From: JALSNL01 sp036479585
Lineage (GTDB): Bacteria; Bacteroidota; Ignavibacteria; Ignavibacteriales; Melioribacteraceae
Assembly: GCA_965224785.1 (NCBI GenBank)
Contig: OZ245062.1
Location: 4,092,001-4,156,000 of the forward strand
Length of the DNA: 64,000 nt
Reading direction: 5' to 3'
Below the pieces are notes generated by a model, which saw nothing but the letters and a program-made list of their open reading frames with translations, was not told the DNA's origin and made no database searches. Below, one piece after another: positions 16,698 to 24,611 of this stretch. The position numbers were made by a program, and so were the translations under genes. Position 1 is the first letter of the stretch. The number at the start of each line of letters is the position of its first letter.

Positions 16698-18803
16698 ATG
16701 TATAAAAAAATCATTCTACTTTTCATCGCAGTTTTATTAACACAGTGTGCAAAGCAAGAAAAAATAACTTACCCAGAAACAAAAATGGGAACGGTTGTTG
16801 ACAATTATTTTGGGACAGAAGTTACTGACCCTTATAGATGGTTGGAAGATGATAAGTCAGATGAAACAGCAGAATGGGTAAAAGCACAAAATACAATTAC
16901 AAATAATTATTTATCAAACATTCCTTTTAGAGAAAAAATAAAAAACAGATTAACCGAACTTTGGAATTATGAAAAGTATTCTGCTCCACATAAGGTTGGT
17001 GAATATTATTTTTTCAAAAAGAATGATGGCTTGCAAGAACAAAGTGTGCTGTACATACAAAAAGGAATAAGTGGCGAACCTACCGTTTTTATTGACCCAA
17101 ACACATTTAGTGAAGAAGGAACAATAAGCTTAGCTGACTACAGTTTTTCGAATGATAACAAATATCTAAGCTATAGTATTTCCAAAGGTGGATCTGATTG
17201 GCGAGAAGTTTTTGTTATGGAAGTTGATACAAAAACAAAACTCAGCGACCATTTAGAATGGGTGAAATTTTCTGGAATGGCTTGGTATAAAGATGGATTC
17301 TATTATAGTAGATATGCCGCACCAAAAGAAGACGAAGCAATGAAAGCAAAAAACGAATTTCAAAAAGTGTATTACCACAAATTGGGAACTCTACAATCTG
17401 AAGATGTAATAATATTTGAAGATAAGAAAAATCCACAAATAGGTTTTGGCGCTTCTGTAACTGATGATGAACGGTTTCTCATCATTTCTGGTTGGGAAGG
17501 TTCTTCAAATAAAAATATTCTATATGTTAAAAATTTACTAACCAATTCTAAAATTAAAACAATCATTCCGGCTTTTGAGTTTCAATACAATGTAATTGAT
17601 AATATTGGCAACAAATTATTAACAGTTACAAATGAAGATGCACCAAACAAAAAGTTAATTTTAATAGATCCAACCAAACCAAAATCTAGATGGATAGAAA
17701 TTATACCGGAATCAGAGAATGTAATTAAGTCGAGTTCTTTAGTGAGTAATAAAATTATTAACACATATCTTAAAGACGCTAATAGCAATGTCAAAATCTT
17801 TGATATAAAAGGAAAACATTTGTATGATGCAGAACTTCCCGGAGTGGGAACAGTTAGCGACTTTGGAGGGAAAAAGGAAGACGCTGAATTGTTTTATTCA
17901 TACTCATCTTTTACTGTACCAAGTACAATCTATAAATATGATGTTACAAAAAATGTGTCCAAACTTTTTAGAAAATCCAGCGTTAAATTTAGTGTTGATG
18001 ACTTTGAAACAAAACAAGTTTTCTATAAAAGTAAAGACGGGACAAAAATTCCAATGTTCATAACTTATAAAAAAGGATTGAAACTAAACGGAGATAACCC
18101 AACATTGCTATACGCTTACGGAGGTTTTAACATAGCAATGTTGCCACGTTTTAGACTTACAATAATTCCACTTTTAGAAAACGGTGGAGTGTATGCAATG
18201 GTGTGCTTGAGAGGTGGGAGTGAGTATGGTGAAAAATGGCACGAAGCTGGAATGTTAGAAAAAAAACAAAATGTATTTGATGATTTTATTGCTGCCCAAG
18301 AATATTTAATTGAAAAGAAATATACGTCTCCCCAAAAGTTAGCATTGCAAGGTGGCTCAAATGGTGGATTGTTAATGGGTGCAGTAATAAATCAGCGACC
18401 CGACTTATGTAAAGTTGCATTCCCGATGGTTGGAGTTATGGATATGTTACGGTTTCATAAATTTACAATTGGTTGGGCTTGGGTTCCCGAATTTGGTTCA
18501 AGTGAAGATTCAACTCAGTTCCAATATTTGTATGATTACTCTCCAATCCATAATATAAAAGAAGGGATAAAATATCCAGCAACTATGACGACTACTGCGG
18601 ATCACGATGATAGAGTGTTCCCAGCTCATTCGTTTAAGTACGTTGCAACTTTACAAGAAAAATATAATGGAGAAAACCCCCAACTAATTAGAATAGCAAC
18701 CAAAGCCGGACACGGAGCTGGAACTAGCACAACCAAAACAATTGAGTTGTATTCTGATATGTGGTCGTTTATGTTTTATAATTTAGGAGTTGATGTAGAG
18801 TAA
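16698..18803 (+). CDS. Prolyl oligopeptidase family serine peptidase (S9A), lipoprotein
   Basis: A 701-residue peptidase with an N-terminal lipobox LLTQC (Cys at about 17), so it is exported and probably lipid-anchored. The S9A N-terminal motif PYRWLEDD (about 46-53) is followed by a seven-bladed propeller. The alpha/beta-hydrolase domain begins near residue 430, with YAYGGFN, RGGSEYGEKWHEAG, nucleophile Ser in GGSNGGLL (about 553-560), Asp in TTTADHDDRV, and His in KAGHGAG close to the C-terminus. Prolyl oligopeptidases cleave short peptides after proline. The length matches the family. It follows the TolB-like lipoprotein by 135 bp and precedes the trp promoter; the trp promoter begins 13 bp after its stop codon. 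Confidence 0.95.
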   Translation: MYKKIILLFIAVLLTQCAKQEKITYPETKMGTVVDNYFGTEVTDPYRWLEDDKSDETAEWVKAQNTITNNYLSNIPFREKIKNRLTELWNYEKYSAPHKVGEYYFFKKNDGLQEQSVLYIQKGISGEPTVFIDPNTFSEEGTISLADYSFSNDNKYLSYSISKGGSDWREVFVMEVDTKTKLSDHLEWVKFSGMAWYKDGFYYSRYAAPKEDEAMKAKNEFQKVYYHKLGTLQSEDVIIFEDKKNPQIGFGASVTDDERFLIISGWEGSSNKNILYVKNLLTNSKIKTIIPAFEFQYNVIDNIGNKLLTVTNEDAPNKKLILIDPTKPKSRWIEIIPESENVIKSSSLVSNKIINTYLKDANSNVKIFDIKGKHLYDAELPGVGTVSDFGGKKEDAELFYSYSSFTVPSTIYKYDVTKNVSKLFRKSSVKFSVDDFETKQVFYKSKDGTKIPMFITYKKGLKLNGDNPTLLYAYGGFNIAMLPRFRLTIIPLLENGGVYAMVCLRGGSEYGEKWHEAGMLEKKQNVFDDFIAAQEYLIEKKYTSPQKLALQGGSNGGLLMGAVINQRPDLCKVAFPMVGVMDMLRFHKFTIGWAWVPEFGSSEDSTQFQYLYDYSPIHNIKEGIKYPATMTTTADHDDRVFPAHSFKYVATLQEKYNGENPQLIRIATKAGHGAGTSTTKTIELYSDMWSFMFYNLGVDVE

Positions 18804-18815
18804 ATATTTTTCTCA

Positions 18816-18847
18816 TTGACATTAACTAAAAAAATAAACTATCTTTG
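18816..18847 (+). promoter_or_regulatory. Bacteroidota-type promoter of the trp operon
   Basis: TTGAC at 18816-18820 and TATCTTTG at 18840-18847 are separated by 19 bases. This fits the primary-sigma promoter of Bacteroidota, a -33 TTG element and a -7 TAnnTTTG element. The expected transcription start, a few bases downstream, falls just before the leader ATG at 18856. The assignment is by consensus only, but position and downstream attenuator agree. Confidence 0.75.
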
Positions 18848-18855
18848 CACTAGAA

Positions 18856-18912
18856 ATGAAAACAAAAAATACTACATATAATTTTAACTGGCAATGGTGG
18901 AGAATATCTTGA
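18856..18912 (+). CDS. trpL: trp operon leader peptide
   Basis: An 18-residue ORF, MKTKNTTYNFNWQWWRIS, with three tryptophan codons at 18889, 18895 and 18898 within four codons, ending TGA at 18910-18912. It lies directly after the promoter and before a terminator that precedes trpE. Ribosome stalling at the Trp codons when charged tRNA-Trp is scarce would let the downstream RNA adopt the non-terminated form. The composition and position make a leader peptide nearly certain even though it is far too short for ordinary gene calling. Confidence 0.9.
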   Translation: MKTKNTTYNFNWQWWRIS

Positions 18913-18921
18913 ACCGTTAGT

Positions 18922-18984
18922 CAGCGAATTATATACTTATATAAAATTAAACCCTTCAAAGTAATTCTCTGCGAAGGGTTTTTT
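18922..18984 (+). promoter_or_regulatory. trp attenuator with competing antiterminator
   Basis: The terminator arm pair is AAACCCTTC (18949-18957) with GAAGGGTTT (18973-18981), a perfect 9-bp stem with a 15-nt loop and a run of six T from 18979. A competing pairing is possible between CAGCGAATTA (18922-18931) and TAATTCTCTG (18962-18971), nine of ten positions. The latter lies in the terminator loop, so the two structures would exclude each other. The upstream arm starts 10 bases after the leader stop codon, in reach of a stalled or released ribosome. The terminator is firm; the antiterminator is my reading. Confidence 0.75.
18949..18984 (+). terminator. Rho-independent terminator of the trp attenuator
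   Basis: A perfect 9-bp stem, AAACCCTTC/GAAGGGTTT, followed by TTTTTT, placed 17 bp before the trpE ATG at 19001. Its position after a Trp-rich leader ORF marks it as a regulated terminator rather than an operon end. Confidence 0.88.
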
Positions 18985-19000
18985 GTTATTTGGAAACACT

Positions 19001-20479
19001 ATGAATAAAAAACAATTTGAATTATTCGCGAAAGACTACAATGTAATTCCTGTATATGAAATTATTACTGCGGATTTGTTAACTCCTGTTCTTGCCTATC
19101 TAAAGATTAGAAAAAAAGGTGAGTTCAGTTTTCTACTGGAATCTGTGGAAGGAATTGGTCGCTTAGCAAGATATTCATTTATCGGTCATTCACCATCTTC
19201 AACAATTATTTCTGATAAATCTAAAACTGTAATAAAAAGTAAAGATAGCACAGAAGAAAAAAACTTAGAGTTGCTCGATTACTTAAGCCAGCAAGTGGAT
19301 TCGTTCAATCACCCAACTATAGAAGACTTACCGGATTTTACAGGAGGTATAGTTGGCTACTTGGGATTTGAGATAATTTCTCACATAGAAAAGACAATTA
19401 AGTTTACCGGTAAAAAGGATGACGAGTTCCCCGAAGCTATACTTGGAGTTTTTGATTCCATAATTGCCTTTGACCATTACAAACATAGAATAATTTTAAT
19501 CTCTAACGTGTTTGTAAAAGAGAACAGCAATATTGACAAATTATATGATGATGCCAAGTCTAAGATTAATAATCTAAAGAAAAAACTTAGAAAGTCTGTT
19601 CAATTAAAAAGTGATTTTAAACTTACTGGAGATGTTCAAGACCAAATCAATCAAGAAGAGTTTACTAAGAAGATAGAAAAATGTAAAAATAATATTTACG
19701 ATGGCGATGTTTTTCAACTTGTAATTTCTGAAAGATTTAGCTCCAACTATAAAGGAGATTTACTCAACCTATACAGATCCCTAAGAATTATAAATCCTTC
19801 TCCCTATATGTATATTATGGAGTTTGACGAAAACCTATCTATCATTGGAACTTCGCCCGAAGACTTGCTAAAAGTTAAAGATAGAAACGCAACCATTCTA
19901 CCAATTGCAGGAACTCGCAGGAGAGGAAAAACAAAAGAAGAAGATTTGGAATTAGAAACGGAACTTCTTGCAGATAAAAAAGAAATTGCAGAACACACAA
20001 TGTTGGTTGACCTAGCAAGAAATGATCTAGGTAGAGTTTGCGAATATGATACAGTAAAACTTACAGAGATGATGACAGTTCACAGATTTTCACACGTAAT
20101 GCATATTGTTTCAAGAGTAGAAGGAAAACTGAGCAAAGAACAAAATTGTATTGATGCACTAAAGGCAAGTTTTCCAGCAGGAACAGTTTCGGGAGCTCCT
20201 AAAATAAGGGCGATACAACTTATAGATGAATATGAAGAACTAAGTCGCGGACCTTATGCAGGCTCAGTTGGTTATATTGATTTTAACGGAAACCTTGATA
20301 TGTGTATTGCGATCAGAACACTTTTTGCAAGTAACAAAAAAATATATTGGCAAGCCGGAGCCGGAATAGTAGCTGATAGTATAGCGAAGCTAGAGTTAAA
20401 AGAAATTAAAAATAAATCAGCAGTTTTAGAAAGTGCATTAAAATTTGCAGAGGTAATTGATGAAAATTTTAGTAATTGA
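19001..20479 (+). CDS. trpE: Anthranilate synthase component I
   Basis: From the ATG at 19001 the protein has 492 residues; an upstream TTG at 18983 would lie inside the terminator and is rejected. It makes anthranilate from chorismate with ammonia supplied by TrpG. N-terminal LLESVEG, the first half of the tryptophan-binding site, and RYSFIGHSP are present. The chorismate-binding domain has GDVFQLVISERF, IIGTSPEDLLKV, PIAGTRRRGK, MLVDLARNDLGRVC, FPAGTVSGAPK and GPYAGSVGY. The LLESVE motif suggests feedback inhibition by tryptophan as well as attenuation. Its stop codon overlaps the start of trpG by 20 bp, so translation is coupled. Confidence 0.97.
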   Translation: MNKKQFELFAKDYNVIPVYEIITADLLTPVLAYLKIRKKGEFSFLLESVEGIGRLARYSFIGHSPSSTIISDKSKTVIKSKDSTEEKNLELLDYLSQQVDSFNHPTIEDLPDFTGGIVGYLGFEIISHIEKTIKFTGKKDDEFPEAILGVFDSIIAFDHYKHRIILISNVFVKENSNIDKLYDDAKSKINNLKKKLRKSVQLKSDFKLTGDVQDQINQEEFTKKIEKCKNNIYDGDVFQLVISERFSSNYKGDLLNLYRSLRIINPSPYMYIMEFDENLSIIGTSPEDLLKVKDRNATILPIAGTRRRGKTKEEDLELETELLADKKEIAEHTMLVDLARNDLGRVCEYDTVKLTEMMTVHRFSHVMHIVSRVEGKLSKEQNCIDALKASFPAGTVSGAPKIRAIQLIDEYEELSRGPYAGSVGYIDFNGNLDMCIAIRTLFASNKKIYWQAGAGIVADSIAKLELKEIKNKSAVLESALKFAEVIDENFSN

Positions 20480-21026
20480 TAATTATGATTCGTTTACATT
20501 TAATCTTGTTCAACTTGTTGGCAAGTTTACATCTAACATAATTGTTAAGAGAAACGATAAAATAACAATTGACGAAATTAAAAAACAGAACCCTGATAAA
20601 ATAATTATTTCCCCTGGACCTGGCAGACCGGAAGATTCTGAAATCTCTTTGGAAGTAATTAAAGAGCTTGGGAGAACTATTCCGGTTCTTGGTGTTTGTC
20701 TTGGTTACCAAGGAATAGGAATAATCTTTGGAGCAAAAATTATAAATGCTCCCGTTTTAATGCACGGAAAAGTTTCACAAGTTGAACACGATAACAAAAC
20801 TATATTCAAAAATATTCCTCAGAATTTTGATGCTGGACGTTATCACTCTCTAATAATAGATAGAGATTCGTTAAATGGCGAGCTAGAAATTACATCTGAA
20901 ACAGCTGATAAAATAATTATGGGTGTTAGACATAAGCGTTATCCCATTGAGGGAATACAGTTTCATCCAGAATCTATTTTAACACCAGAAGGTAAGAACA
21001 TAATTAAAAATTGGTTGGAATTATGA
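20460..21026 (+). CDS. trpG: Anthranilate synthase component II (glutamine amidotransferase)
   Basis: A 188-residue class I glutamine amidotransferase starting at the ATG at 20460. The catalytic triad is recognised by the nucleophile elbow GVCLGYQG (Cys about 79), and by His and Glu in FHPES near the C-terminus. DNYDSFTFNLVQ and SPGPGRPED are typical of TrpG/PabA. It supplies ammonia to TrpE for anthranilate synthesis. In many bacteria one such subunit also serves PabB; here its place in the trp operon makes tryptophan its main job. The gene overlaps trpE by 20 bp upstream and trpD by 4 bp (ATGA) downstream. Confidence 0.96.
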   Translation: MKILVIDNYDSFTFNLVQLVGKFTSNIIVKRNDKITIDEIKKQNPDKIIISPGPGRPEDSEISLEVIKELGRTIPVLGVCLGYQGIGIIFGAKIINAPVLMHGKVSQVEHDNKTIFKNIPQNFDAGRYHSLIIDRDSLNGELEITSETADKIIMGVRHKRYPIEGIQFHPESILTPEGKNIIKNWLEL

Positions 21027-22033
21027 TTAAAGAACTTATACAAAAAGTAATAGAAAAAAAGAATCTAACTTTTGATGAATCTCATCAGGTAATGAACAGC
21101 ATTATGAGTGGGGAAATTAACAATTCCCACATTGCCGGATTACTTGTTGCCCTTAAATGTAAAGGAGAGAACGCAAATGAAGTTGCCGGATTTGTAAAAG
21201 CTATGCGAGAAAAAAGTATTAAAATTAATTCAAGCTCTACTAATTGTATTGATGTTTGTGGGACTGGTGGAGATAACTCAAACACATTTAATATTTCTAC
21301 AGCTGTCTCGTTTGTTGTTGCTGGAGCTGGAGTTAAAGTTGCTAAACATGGGAATCGCTCAATCTCCAGTAAGAGTGGTAGCTCTGATGTTTTAACTGAA
21401 CTTGGTGTCGATATAAACTTAACTAATAAAGAAAGTGAAGAAGCATTAGACAAAATTGGAATATCATTTTTGTTTGCTCCAAATTATCATCCAGCAATGA
21501 AATATGTAATGCCAGTTAGAAGAGAGTTAGGCTTTAAAACTATCTTCAATATTCTTGGACCACTTACAAACCCTGCAAGTGTAAAACGACAAATGGTTGG
21601 AACGTATAATTACAAAACAGCTGAGCTTATGAGAGAAGCATCAAAGAATTTAGAAATGGAAAAAGTTTGTTTCGTTTGTACAGAAAATAAATATGATGAA
21701 ATTACATTAACTGGAGAAACAAAAGTTTTTGAGTACGATTCTATAAAAGGAAACTCGGAATATTTTATAACTCCAGATACTTTTGGATATCCAAAACTTA
21801 AGCTTGAAGATTTAGCTGGGAGTAATCCAAAAGAGAATGCGAAAATTATTTTAGAGATATTTGAGCAAAAAAAGAGAGATGCAAAGTTTTATGTTGTTGC
21901 AGCCAACGCTGCTCTTGCCCTTTATTCATCGGGTTATTCAGATGAATTAAAAGAATGTCAGAAAGTTGCAGAGGATTCAATTCTAAGTGGTAAGGCTCTT
22001 GTTAAGTTGAATGAGTTAAAGAGTTTTAAGTAA
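21023..22033 (+). CDS. trpD: Anthranilate phosphoribosyltransferase
   Basis: A 336-residue enzyme, with the start taken as the ATG at 21023, which overlaps the trpG stop as ATGA. It joins anthranilate to PRPP to make phosphoribosyl-anthranilate. The glycine-rich PRPP loop reads DVCGTGGDNSNTFNIST (about 72-88), followed by KHGNRSISSKSGSSDVLTELG. The block NILGPLTNPA and the metal-binding D/E region around KYDEITLTGET are present. N-terminal helices (SHQVMNSIMSGE) form the dimer interface. The 163-bp gap to trpC contains a palindromic element, the only interruption in an otherwise overlapping operon. Confidence 0.96.
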   Translation: MIKELIQKVIEKKNLTFDESHQVMNSIMSGEINNSHIAGLLVALKCKGENANEVAGFVKAMREKSIKINSSSTNCIDVCGTGGDNSNTFNISTAVSFVVAGAGVKVAKHGNRSISSKSGSSDVLTELGVDINLTNKESEEALDKIGISFLFAPNYHPAMKYVMPVRRELGFKTIFNILGPLTNPASVKRQMVGTYNYKTAELMREASKNLEMEKVCFVCTENKYDEITLTGETKVFEYDSIKGNSEYFITPDTFGYPKLKLEDLAGSNPKENAKIILEIFEQKKRDAKFYVVAANAALALYSSGYSDELKECQKVAEDSILSGKALVKLNELKSFK

Positions 22034-22062
22034 ATTTATTTAAGATAAGTTACTAAAATTAC

Positions 22063-22166
22063 ATGTCATTGCGAGGAGTTGTTTTTTACGACGTGGCAAT
22101 CTATTGAACTCAGCACTACTTGGCAGATTGCCACAATTTCTAAAGGACAGAAGTTTCGCAATGACA
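22063..22166. repeat. Palindromic GTCATTGCGAGG-type element between trpD and trpC
   Basis: The outer ends ATGTCATTGCGAGGAG and TTTCGCAATGACAG are inverted repeats. An inner perfect pair, GTGGCAATCT and AGATTGCCAC, forms a second hairpin. Elements starting GTCATTGCGAGG are widely dispersed between genes in many bacteria. Here one sits inside the trp operon, where it would be transcribed as a strong double hairpin 30 bp before the trpC start and might trim or stabilise the mRNA. Confidence 0.75.
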
Positions 22167-22196
22167 GATAAATATTTTTTTTAATGTGAGAAGTTT

Positions 22197-22991
22197 ATGA
22201 GCATCCTTGATGAAATAAATGAGACAAAAAGAGAAGAAGTAAAAAAACTTAAACAAGAATTTACTTATTCGCGTTTTACTGATTCTGAATTCTTTAATAA
22301 AGATAGAATTGAATTTAAGAAAGCTTTAGAGAATAAAGATAGGCTCTCTATTATTTCTGAAATAAAAAAAGCTAGTCCATCTAAAGGAATTATACTTGAA
22401 GATTTTAATCATTTGAAAATTGCAGAAACCTATATGGATAATGGCACAAACGCAATTTCTATTTTAACTGATGTGAATTATTTCAAAGGAAATATTAACT
22501 ATTTATATGATATTGCAAAATTTAAAACAGTTCCTTTGTTGCGAAAAGATTTCATAATTGATGAATATCAAATCTATGAAGCTAAAGCAAATGGAGCAGA
22601 TGCGATTTTGTTAATTTCAGAATCACTTTCTAAAAATCAGATCAATGAATTAACAGCAGTTGCAAAAGAAACCGACTTAGAAGTTTTACTTGAACTGCAT
22701 TCAGTTGACCAAATTGAAAAAATAGATTTTGAACAAAATAAAATTATTGGGATTAATAATAGAGACTTAAAAAGTTTTATAACAGATTTAGATACCGTTA
22801 ACATAATCTCAGAATTTGTTCCTAAAGAAAATTTATTAATTGCAGAAAGTGGAATTAAAACAAATAAGGACATTGATTTTATTAAGGGAACACGAGCCGA
22901 AGCAATTCTTATTGGAGAACATTTGATGTCTTCTGAAAATATTGGAGATGCGTTAAAACGACTTTCTGAGTGGTGTGTTTATGAAAGTTAA
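22197..22991 (+). CDS. trpC: Indole-3-glycerol phosphate synthase
   Basis: A 264-residue single-domain TIM barrel that closes CdRP to indole-glycerol phosphate. ILDEINETKREEV at the N-terminus is typical. The catalytic residues appear in EIKKASPSKG (about 57-66), PLLRKDFIIDEYQIYEA (about 113-129, with catalytic Lys), EVLLELHS, IGINNRDL, AESGI and ILIGEHLM. TrpC and TrpF are separate proteins here, unlike the enterobacterial fusion. It is the first gene after the palindromic element and overlaps trpF by 11 bp. Confidence 0.96.
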   Translation: MSILDEINETKREEVKKLKQEFTYSRFTDSEFFNKDRIEFKKALENKDRLSIISEIKKASPSKGIILEDFNHLKIAETYMDNGTNAISILTDVNYFKGNINYLYDIAKFKTVPLLRKDFIIDEYQIYEAKANGADAILLISESLSKNQINELTAVAKETDLEVLLELHSVDQIEKIDFEQNKIIGINNRDLKSFITDLDTVNIISEFVPKENLLIAESGIKTNKDIDFIKGTRAEAILIGEHLMSSENIGDALKRLSEWCVYES

Positions 22992-23595
22992 GATTTGTGG
23001 AATAACAAATATTGAAGATGCTATGCTTTGTTCTAACCTTGGAGCAGATGCGATAGGATTTATATTTTATAAAAAAAGCAAAAGATATATAGCACCCGAA
23101 AAAGCAAAAGAAATAATTAAACAATTACCAATATTCCTTTTGAAAGCTGGAGTTTTTGTAAATGAGCAACCAGAAAAGATTAACAAGATTGGGAAAGAAC
23201 TAAAGTTAAATATAGTTCAACTTCACGGAGAAGAACCTCCCGAAGATGTTGATATTGTTGACCTTCCGGTTATTAAAGCCTTTAGAGTTGACGAAACATT
23301 TGATTATAGAATTCTACTAAATTATAAAAATTGTTCGTTCCTACTAGATTCTTTTGATGAAAAAGAATACGGTGGAACTGGAAAGAAATTTGATTGGAAG
23401 AATATTCCAAAAGAGCTAAAGCAAAAAATAATTCTTGCTGGAGGAATATCAATTAAAAACTTAGAATATATCTATAAGGAAATTACTCCTTATGCAATTG
23501 ATGCTTCATCTTCAATTGAATCGCTTCCAGGTAAAAAAGATACTACTAAATTAAAAGATTTTTTAAGTGAACTAAACAGACTAAGGAAATATTAA
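22981..23595 (+). CDS. trpF: Phosphoribosylanthranilate isomerase
   Basis: A 204-residue TIM barrel starting at the ATG at 22981. It carries out the Amadori rearrangement of phosphoribosyl-anthranilate to CdRP. The catalytic cysteine is C6 in VKICGIT, and the general acid Asp is in the FLLDSFDEKEYGGTGKKFDW segment. LAGGIS and AIDASSSIES (family motif DxSSGVE) are recognisable, with the usual DVSSGVE changed to DASSSIE. Overlaps trpC by 11 bp; its stop overlaps the next start by one base (TAATG). Confidence 0.95.
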   Translation: MKVKICGITNIEDAMLCSNLGADAIGFIFYKKSKRYIAPEKAKEIIKQLPIFLLKAGVFVNEQPEKINKIGKELKLNIVQLHGEEPPEDVDIVDLPVIKAFRVDETFDYRILLNYKNCSFLLDSFDEKEYGGTGKKFDWKNIPKELKQKIILAGGISIKNLEYIYKEITPYAIDASSSIESLPGKKDTTKLKDFLSELNRLRKY

Positions 23596-24611
23596 TGCTA
23601 ATTATACTTAACCTAGATGCTCCAAGAGCAGACGTTGAAATTATTAAGAAAAAAATTATCAGTAAGAATTGTAAACCTCACGAAATTCCAGGAGAAACAA
23701 ATTTAGCAATTGGTGTTACCGGACAAATGCAAAATATAGATGAAGATGAATTTAGACTAATGAGTTCAGTAATTGATGTAGTACGAGTAAGTAAAAAATA
23801 TAAATTGGTAAGTCGGCAAATGAAAAAAGACGACACAATTATAAAAACTAAATACGGAAATATTGGTGGCAAGGAATTAACAATAATTGCCGGACCTTGT
23901 TCGGTTGAAAGTAGAGATCAAATATTTAGAATTGCGGAGGAAGTTTCTAAACTTGGGATTAAATTTTTAAGAGGTGGAGCATACAAACCAAGAAGTAGTC
24001 CTTATGCTTTCCGTGGATTAAAAGAAGAAGGTCTTAGACTTTTAGATGATGTAAAAAAAGAATTTGGGCTGGGCATTGTAACCGAAGTCTTAAGCCCTGA
24101 AACTATTCCACTTGTTGAAGAAGTTGCTGACATTATTCAAATTGGCGCAAGGAATATGCAAAACTTTACATTGCTTGATGAAGTAGGAAAAACTTCTACA
24201 CCAATATTACTTAAGAGAGGTCTCGCCGCAACAGTTGAAGATTTACTTTTAAGTGCTGAATATATTTTGGCTCAAGGAAATTTTGATGTTATACTTTGTG
24301 AAAGAGGAATTAGAACATTTGAAACTTCAACAAGAAATACTCTTGACCTAAATGCTATTCCTGTTATTAAAAAACATTCACACTTACCAATATTGGTTGA
24401 TCCATCTCACGGTATTGGACTTAGAGATAAAATTTCTCCAATGACGCTTGCTGGGATTGCGGCTGGAGCAGATGGTGCAATAATAGAAGTTCATCACGAT
24501 CCGGATAATGCATTCTCTGATGGAGCACAAACAATTACACCTGAACAAATGGCAAAAATATTAAATAAGGTTAAAGCTCTTGCCCCTATTGTTGATAAGG
24601 AATTAAGTTAA
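23595..24611 (+). CDS. aroF: 3-deoxy-7-phosphoheptulonate synthase (DAHP synthase, type I-beta with N-terminal regulatory domain)
   Basis: A 338-residue enzyme that makes the first shikimate-pathway intermediate from phosphoenolpyruvate and erythrose 4-phosphate. An N-terminal ferredoxin-like domain of about 70 residues, resembling the feedback domain of the Thermotoga-type enzyme, precedes the barrel. Barrel motifs include IIAGPCSVES (about 93-102), FLRGGAYKPRSSPYAF, IGARNMQNF, LLKRGLAAT, ILCERGIRTFET, PILVDPSHGIG and IEVHHDP. The gene is embedded in the trp operon between trpF and trpB with one-base overlaps on both sides, so its synthesis follows tryptophan demand through the attenuator. 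Feedback by tyrosine or phenylalanine is inferred from the family. Confidence 0.95.
   Translation: MLIILNLDAPRADVEIIKKKIISKNCKPHEIPGETNLAIGVTGQMQNIDEDEFRLMSSVIDVVRVSKKYKLVSRQMKKDDTIIKTKYGNIGGKELTIIAGPCSVESRDQIFRIAEEVSKLGIKFLRGGAYKPRSSPYAFRGLKEEGLRLLDDVKKEFGLGIVTEVLSPETIPLVEEVADIIQIGARNMQNFTLLDEVGKTSTPILLKRGLAATVEDLLLSAEYILAQGNFDVILCERGIRTFETSTRNTLDLNAIPVIKKHSHLPILVDPSHGIGLRDKISPMTLAGIAAGADGAIIEVHHDPDNAFSDGAQTITPEQMAKILNKVKALAPIVDKELS

Noticed and set aside
18983..19000. Upstream TTG start for trpE
   Set aside because: It lies within the T tract of the attenuator terminator, and the ATG at 19001 gives the normal TrpE N-terminus.
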